Part shown: positions 59,685 through 64,000 of the stretch, piece by piece | Numbering within the stretch: the stretch's first letter is position 1 | How the letters are laid out: each line of letters begins with the position of its first letter | From: Psychromonas ingrahamii 37 | GTDB lineage: Bacteria > Pseudomonadota > Gammaproteobacteria > Enterobacterales > Psychromonadaceae | Assembly: GCF_000015285.1 (NCBI RefSeq) | Contig: NC_008709.1 | Span: forward strand, 558,001 to 622,000 | Direction: 5' to 3' | DNA: 64,000 nucleotides | Program-made: the position numbers and the translations under genes | The notes under the pieces: generated by a model | Seen by the model: the letters and a program-made list of their open reading frames with translations, nothing else | Databases searched by the model: none | What the model was told of the DNA's origin: nothing

Positions 59685-59897
59685 GATGGTGAAGCGACTA
59701 TCGCTGAGCGACAAGAGTATCCACTCTGTATTGAATTATTTTCTAGCTTTACTCCGCAGACTTCTCAGCGCTGGGGCATAAAAAAAATTCAGCTAGGTTG
59801 GAAAGGGAAGTCTCTTAGGGGCTTGGAGTTTGCCACTCCCAATATAACTTTTCATGTTACTAGTGCCTTAGGACTTAAATACGAACATTCATTTTGA
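59685..59897 (+). pseudogene. open fragment of an unrecognised gene
   Basis: 71 codons without a start codon read DGEATIAERQEYPLCIELF..., WGIKKIQLGWKGKSLRGLEF and end HVTSALGLKYEHSF. A stop lies directly before it. The amino-acid pattern looks like real protein, but no family is recognised. It is probably the end of a decayed gene. Confidence 0.35.
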
Positions 59898-59943
59898 TGA
59901 TCAAGTGTGCGTGGTGCATTTTTGTGAAAATATTAAAGGAACT

Positions 59944-60097
59944 ACCACAGAGGGCACAGAGGCGCTACGCGCTACACAGAGTAAAGACTAAAACAGAAGC
60001 TGGTTATTATTTTGTATTTTCCTTCTTTAACTCTGTTGATGAAGAAGAATCGAAACAACGTTTCGCAGTCTGATGAAGTGTGCGTGCGCTCTGTGGT
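59944..60097. repeat. 154-bp element bounded by inverted ACCACAGAG ends
   Basis: ACCACAGAG at 59944-59952 and CTCTGTGGT at 60089-60097 are exact inverted copies, with GGGCAC and GTGCG next to them continuing the pairing in part. The left arm carries repeated CACAGAG and GCGCTACGCGCTAC. The centre has no ORF. Similar accacagagg elements occur in many bacterial genomes as non-coding repeats. Confidence 0.6.
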
Positions 60098-60426
60098 GTA
60101 TTTTCTGTAACAAACTTAAGTCCGAAGACACTAGCACTTATTCAATTTTGCGTCACAACGCTGTAGATCTTGTTCAGAAAGACTTCCTAGGTGGCACCTT
60201 GCAAGCGTTAGTTTGATTTATGTTTAATCTAATAAAGCAGCGTGGCACCAGATAATCCAACATTGGGTCTGTAGAATAACTTAACTTTTATAATTTTATG
60301 AAAAAATATTTTAGCGCATTTTTGTAAAAAACAATAAAATTTACAAAACATGTATTTGCCTGAAAATAAAAAAATTCTACAGCCTGCTTATAGGCTTTAG
60401 TTGATTCAAATTGATGAGGACTCATT

Positions 60427-60660
60427 ATGAAACATTTCGATCTAGGTTCTATTTTAATTATTATGATTACCTTTGTTCTTTTTGTCGCGGCTTTGTTTTT
60501 TACTGGTTTTACGCATGATCTTTTGTTAGAGGCCGGTGTTTTTTTAGTCTCAGTGAAACTGATTATTATGGCTTACAAAAACAGTATAAGTAACGAGAAA
60601 ATAGAGCTTGAATTGAAAGAAATTAAAGAGCTTATTGTGCAAAATAAAGATCGCATATAA
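60427..60660 (+). CDS. small membrane protein of unknown function
   Basis: This 77-residue protein has two helices (ILIIMITFVLFVAALFF and LLLEAGVFLVSVKLIIMAY) and a charged coiled-coil-like tail (EKIELELKEIKELIVQNK). GATGAGGACTC precedes ATG as a ribosome site. It is a possible partner of a larger membrane protein, but no family is recognised. The upstream 320 bases show no gene. Confidence 0.65.
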   Translation: MKHFDLGSILIIMITFVLFVAALFFTGFTHDLLLEAGVFLVSVKLIIMAYKNSISNEKIELELKEIKELIVQNKDRI

Positions 60661-60782
60661 TAATCAGTTCAACAGAAAAAAATACATTTCGTTACTAACA
60701 TTTTATCCAACAATACAGCGTAATTGATTACGATATACCTGCTGACAATACAGAAAAATTGCATCTTTGATGAGGAAGTTTC

Positions 60783-61382
60783 ATGAATAAGATACTCGCA
60801 ATTAATGGTTCATATAGAGATGACGGCATTACCGATCAAGCCGTTGCCGCTTTGGTAAAAGCCGTGGAGTCAGCAGGCGCAGAAGTCGAGGTTATTCTGC
60901 TAAGAGAATACCCCATTGAGTTCTGTCGTAATTGCCGAGAGTGTACTCAGCAGCCTGGTGAATCACCGGGCAACTGTGTGCAACATGACGGTATGGAAGA
61001 ACTGATCAAAAAAATAGAACAAGCAGATGGTTATATCCTTGCCGCGCCCACTAATTTTGGCTCAGTCACGGCCATTTTTAAGCGCTTTATGGAGAGACTA
61101 ATCGTTTATGCTTACTGGCCTTGGGATAAGAATTCACCTGAGTTTAGGAAGACAAATGCACAAAAGAAAAAAGCAATTTTGGTCTCCTCATGTGCAGCTC
61201 CCGGAATATTGGGGCGTTTGATCTATGGAACCCATAAGCAACTTAAAATGACTGCGCAAACGATAGGTGCGAAGACTGTTGGCACAGTATTCGTGGGCTT
61301 AATTGCAAAAGATTCTCAGCAGAAACTCGCAAATAATATCCACAGAAAAGTCCAAAAATTATCTGCAAAATTGCTTGAATAA
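60783..61382 (+). CDS. NADPH-dependent FMN reductase / flavodoxin-fold protein
   Basis: This 199-residue protein starts ILAINGSYRDDGITDQ, the phosphate-binding loop of the FMN-reductase group, followed by CRNCRECTQQPGESPGNC (paired cysteines as in iron-sulfur flavoproteins or the Isf family) and LAAPTNFGSVTAIFKRF, the second FMN contact. It probably reduces quinones or another small molecule. It is alone on its strand. A heptamer repeat fills the space up to the convergent nagC gene. Confidence 0.8.
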   Translation: MNKILAINGSYRDDGITDQAVAALVKAVESAGAEVEVILLREYPIEFCRNCRECTQQPGESPGNCVQHDGMEELIKKIEQADGYILAAPTNFGSVTAIFKRFMERLIVYAYWPWDKNSPEFRKTNAQKKKAILVSSCAAPGILGRLIYGTHKQLKMTAQTIGAKTVGTVFVGLIAKDSQQKLANNIHRKVQKLSAKLLE

Positions 61383-61387
61383 TGAAG

Positions 61388-61443
61388 GTAGCTGAGAGTT
61401 TCTAGCTTCTAGCTTCTAGCTTCTAGTTTCGGGCTTTTAGCCA
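61388..61443. repeat. heptanucleotide repeat, eight units
   Basis: Heptamers GTAGCTG, AGAGTTT, three CTAGCTT, CTAGTTT, CGGGCTT and TTAGCCA run from six bases after the flavoprotein stop into the stop of the convergent nagC gene. They thus occupy almost the whole 54-base gap. AGCT cores can pair with one another, so this may be a two-way terminator. Confidence 0.88.
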
Positions 61444-62663
61444 TGAATCTGTTGCAGTAAATCGCCCTCATAAATGGCTTGTTTGATCAAAGCAAAGGCG
61501 GCAAGTGTAGTATCTGGTTCTAATAGAGAGGTCTCTATTTGCACTTTATGCTGAAAGTTGGGTAATACCTGGTGAGCGATACATTGCTCAATGGTGGATA
61601 ATAAACTTGTTTTTGCGCGGATGATCTTACCCGCAATAATGATTTTTTGCGGATTTAATAGATTAATTAAAATGGCGATGGCTTTACCTAAATAGGTTGC
61701 AGCATCTTCGACTATCTTTTGACACAAGGGATCATTATCTTCTGCTGCCTGATAAATTTTTTCAATGTTCAGGGAATCTAAGCTTAAGCGGGTAAAACTG
61801 CCCTGTTTGATAGCGATTGCCACTTTCTCAACAATAACCCGATCACTCACTTCTGTTTCTAAACACCCAAAGTTACCACAATGGCATTGCCGCCCCGCAG
61901 GATTTGCTTGTATATGGCCTATTTCACCAATATTAAAGTTCTGTCCTAATAACGCTTTACCCTCAATAATAATGCCCGAACCAACACCATGGTGAATGCT
62001 AATCAAAATCGAATCTAAACACTCTTTCGACGCACCAAAATAGTGTTCAGCCAGTGCTAATGAGCGCGTATGGTTACCAATAAAAGTAGGCAGCTGAAAA
62101 TGCTGTTCAATTTTATTCGCCAAGGGAAAGTTAACTAACGGGTGGTAGGGGCTATAGAGCACAACGCCTTTTTTTGGATTGATTAAACCTGATAAAGAGA
62201 TGGCAATAGCAGATATTTTTCCCATGTTTTTTTGTTGTTTTTTGATGAAATTGTCGATTTCGCTAATCAGAAATGCAAGCAGTTGCTGTTCATCTTCACT
62301 TTTTATCTTGATTTTTTTTGTAGTCAATTGTTCGGCCGCTAAGTTATAACAACTTAAAGATAATGTTTTCTGCCCTATTTTAATCGCAAGGACATGAATA
62401 TTATCCGTATTAGGTGCCAGAGAAATAGCACAACGACCACCGGTTGAAGCTTGTCGTGCAGTCTCGCAAATAATGCCCTGTTGAAGAAGTTGACGGGTGA
62501 TTTTGGTTACGCTGGCCGGTGCTAGTTTGCTTACATTGGCAATCTTAACGCGAGAAATAGGGGCGTATTTTTCAATTACTTTGTAAATTGTTGCACTGTT
62601 TAGTTGTTTAATATGATCAACGCTGGCAATGACGGAATCTGCTTGCTGATTATTTCGTACCAT
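61437..62663 (-). CDS. nagC: NagC-like ROK-family transcriptional repressor
   Basis: The N-terminal winged helix-turn-helix (KIANVSKLAPASVTKITRQLL near residue 38) is joined to a ROK sugar-binding domain with ISIHHGVGSGIIIEG near 225, the His/Cys zinc site HIQANPAGRQCHCGNFGC near 250 and a LINLLNPQKIIIAG end. NagC represses amino-sugar genes until GlcNAc-6-phosphate binds. The neighbouring nagA, same strand and upstream, makes this role very likely; Mlc-like regulation is the main alternative. Length 408 is normal. Confidence 0.85.
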   Translation of the reverse strand: MVRNNQQADSVIASVDHIKQLNSATIYKVIEKYAPISRVKIANVSKLAPASVTKITRQLLQQGIICETARQASTGGRCAISLAPNTDNIHVLAIKIGQKTLSLSCYNLAAEQLTTKKIKIKSEDEQQLLAFLISEIDNFIKKQQKNMGKISAIAISLSGLINPKKGVVLYSPYHPLVNFPLANKIEQHFQLPTFIGNHTRSLALAEHYFGASKECLDSILISIHHGVGSGIIIEGKALLGQNFNIGEIGHIQANPAGRQCHCGNFGCLETEVSDRVIVEKVAIAIKQGSFTRLSLDSLNIEKIYQAAEDNDPLCQKIVEDAATYLGKAIAILINLLNPQKIIIAGKIIRAKTSLLSTIEQCIAHQVLPNFQHKVQIETSLLEPDTTLAAFALIKQAIYEGDLLQQIHG

Positions 62664-62824
62664 CGTTATTTACCGATCCTTAATATACTGGCAAACGAAT
62701 TAAAAAGATGATCCGGTTGCCTGTTAAAATTAACCCTGACTGAGCTGCAAGTTTGAACACAGCATGCTGTTATTGGGTGGGTTATTAATTTGTTTGTTAG
62801 CACCATTTCTTCTATTTATAACAT

Positions 62825-62869
62825 CCATCGGTTCAGGCATTAATTACCGGACCTGAGCCGCTCCGATGG
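62825..62869. promoter_or_regulatory. long hairpin between nagA and nagC
   Basis: CCATCGG (62825-62831) pairs with CCGATGG (62863-62869), and inside it GGTTCAGG pairs with CCTGAGCC. There is no T-run on the minus strand. It could stabilise the nagA message or reduce readthrough into nagC. Confidence 0.5.
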
Positions 62870-62897
62870 GCACCATCTGTTGACTTTTAAATACTTT

Positions 62898-64000
62898 TTA
62901 AGATGCTTTATACACACCATTGAGCACTGTGCCGGTCACTTTATAATCGCTGCTGAAAATGGCTAAATTGGCAATATTGCCCGATTTTATACTGCCTATT
63001 TTATTTGCAATAGACATTGCCCTCGCAGGGTATAACGTTGCCATGCGAACCGCTTCTGCAAGTTCAATTCCAACAAACTTCACACTTTTTTCAATGGCTT
63101 CAATCATAGTCAAGGCTGAGCCACCCAGTGTACCATCGGCGGCAAAACATTTCCCATCTTTGTAATATACCGTAGTGCCGACAAAATCAAATTGTTCAAT
63201 ATCAGCCCCGGCAGGGGCGGTGGCATCCGTGACTAAAATAAGTTTTTCAGCCATTATTTTTTTCGAAATGCGGACATTTTCGTAAGCCACATGGAAACCA
63301 TCCACAATAATACCGGCATAAATATTTTTATCATAAATCGCCCCAATAACCCCCGGTTCGCGACCTGTCATTGGGGTCATGGCATTAAATAGATGAGTTG
63401 CAAAGGTTGCACCGTTATCAATGGCCACTGCTGCCTGTGCGTAGGTGGCATTAGTATGGCCTATCGCAACAACAATCCCGGCTTTACTAAGCCGCTGGAT
63501 CACCTCAACCGAGTTTTTTTCTGGTGCAATCGTGACCTTACTGACGATATCCGCATTTTGGCAAATAAGATCCAGCATAGAGATATCAGCTTTGCGGATA
63601 TATTCGGAGCGATGAATCCCTTTTCTCTCGATACTTAAATAAGGCCCCTCTAAATGTAAGCCTAATACTTCGTTGGGCTTTTTATTTATATAATCCCGTG
63701 TCACTTTGAGTGCCGTTCTCATATCTTCATCCGACGATGTGATAAGCGTTGGCAGGTAGCTGGTACAGCCTGATTTAAGATTAGTAGATTGCATTATCGC
63801 AAGTGTTTTTTCTGTTATCTCATTATTAAACATAACACCACCACAACCGTTCAGTTGCAGATCGATAAACCCGGGCGAAAGGTTGGCACCAAGAAGATCA
63901 ATTTTTTTGATCGTTGAACTGAGCTCTGCAATGGGTATCACACTGTCGATCTTGTTATTTTTTACGATCACAGCATGTTCCAGTAACACTGCGTCTGTTG
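62898..64000 (-). CDS. nagA: N-acetylglucosamine-6-phosphate deacetylase, 5' end outside the window
   Basis: The amidohydrolase shows [15 protein letters not shown] near the start, metal/active-site blocks [21 protein letters not shown] and [10 protein letters not shown], and the catalytic Asp in [10 protein letters not shown]. It removes acetate from GlcNAc-6-phosphate in amino-sugar use. The frame is open to the last bases of the window (GTG at 63989 is only the first start-like codon), so perhaps 15 residues of the N-terminus are missing. It precedes nagC on the same strand by about 234 bases. Confidence 0.93.
   Translation of the reverse strand, partial: TDAVLLEHAVIVKNNKIDSVIPIAELSSTIKKIDLLGANLSPGFIDLQLNGCGGVMFNNEITEKTLAIMQSTNLKSGCTSYLPTLITSSDEDMRTALKVTRDYINKKPNEVLGLHLEGPYLSIERKGIHRSEYIRKADISMLDLICQNADIVSKVTIAPEKNSVEVIQRLSKAGIVVAIGHTNATYAQAAVAIDNGATFATHLFNAMTPMTGREPGVIGAIYDKNIYAGIIVDGFHVAYENVRISKKIMAEKLILVTDATAPAGADIEQFDFVGTTVYYKDGKCFAADGTLGGSALTMIEAIEKSVKFVGIELAEAVRMATLYPARAMSIANKIGSIKSGNIANLAIFSSDYKVTGTVLNGVYKAS

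Overview
The window looks like chromosomal DNA of a marine, probably cold-adapted gammaproteobacterium. The reasons are an N-type (predicted Na+-linked) ATPase operon, an NhaD antiporter, PilA/PilB/PilC-type pilus genes, nagA/nagC, and AT-rich genes with gammaproteobacterial protein sequences. A Psychromonas-like genus is my best guess; this is inference, with no 16S or database search behind it.

Layout. Positions 1-28,400 are a surface-polysaccharide island, visibly more AT-rich than the rest. It holds a glycosyltransferase cut by the window edge, a PaaK/CapK-like adenylate enzyme, an O-antigen ligase/polymerase and an SGNH acyltransferase. Next comes a secreted beta-helix protein with a giant Ala/Glu/Leu repeat tail. 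A tight minus-strand block of eight genes (9.5-17.8 kb) looks like a pathway that makes an unusual sugar, loads it on a polyprenyl carrier, flips it and transfers it. The plus strand then carries more GT4 transferases, a NodB deacetylase, a frameshifted VanZ-like gene, a fibronectin-III/twin-domain surface protein and the initiating WcaJ-type phosphotransferase. Three decayed transposase remnants (IS3, IS256, IS3) lie inside the island, and a fourth (IS630) lies downstream near 52.6 kb.

Positions 29.4-43.4 kb carry energy and ion genes: the N-ATPase operon (atpDCQRBEFAG), an RND efflux pair and nhaD. Positions 43.6-52.3 kb carry a type IV pilus locus with five tandem pilin copies, then pilB and pilC. 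Positions 52.9-57.9 kb hold a CHASE/PAS hybrid histidine kinase and a receiver-EAL protein. The right end has a DUF3297 protein, a small membrane protein, a flavoprotein, a NagC-like ROK repressor and nagA (cut by the window edge).

The most striking pattern is that at three unrelated operons the tandemly amplified segment spans a gene-gene junction: the 3' part of one gene plus the 5' part of the next. These are a 151-bp unit, five copies, at atpD/atpC; a 140-bp unit, three extra copies that keep three intact 46-codon ORFs joined by TAATG stop-starts, at the efflux MFP/RND junction; and a roughly 1-1.4 kb unit, five copies, at pilin/pilB. In the last, each upstream pilin is followed by a decayed 5' fragment of pilB, and the start of that fragment has turned into an intrinsic-terminator hairpin. 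A family of AGCT-centred heptanucleotide repeats also sits just after stop codons or at duplication edges at four places.
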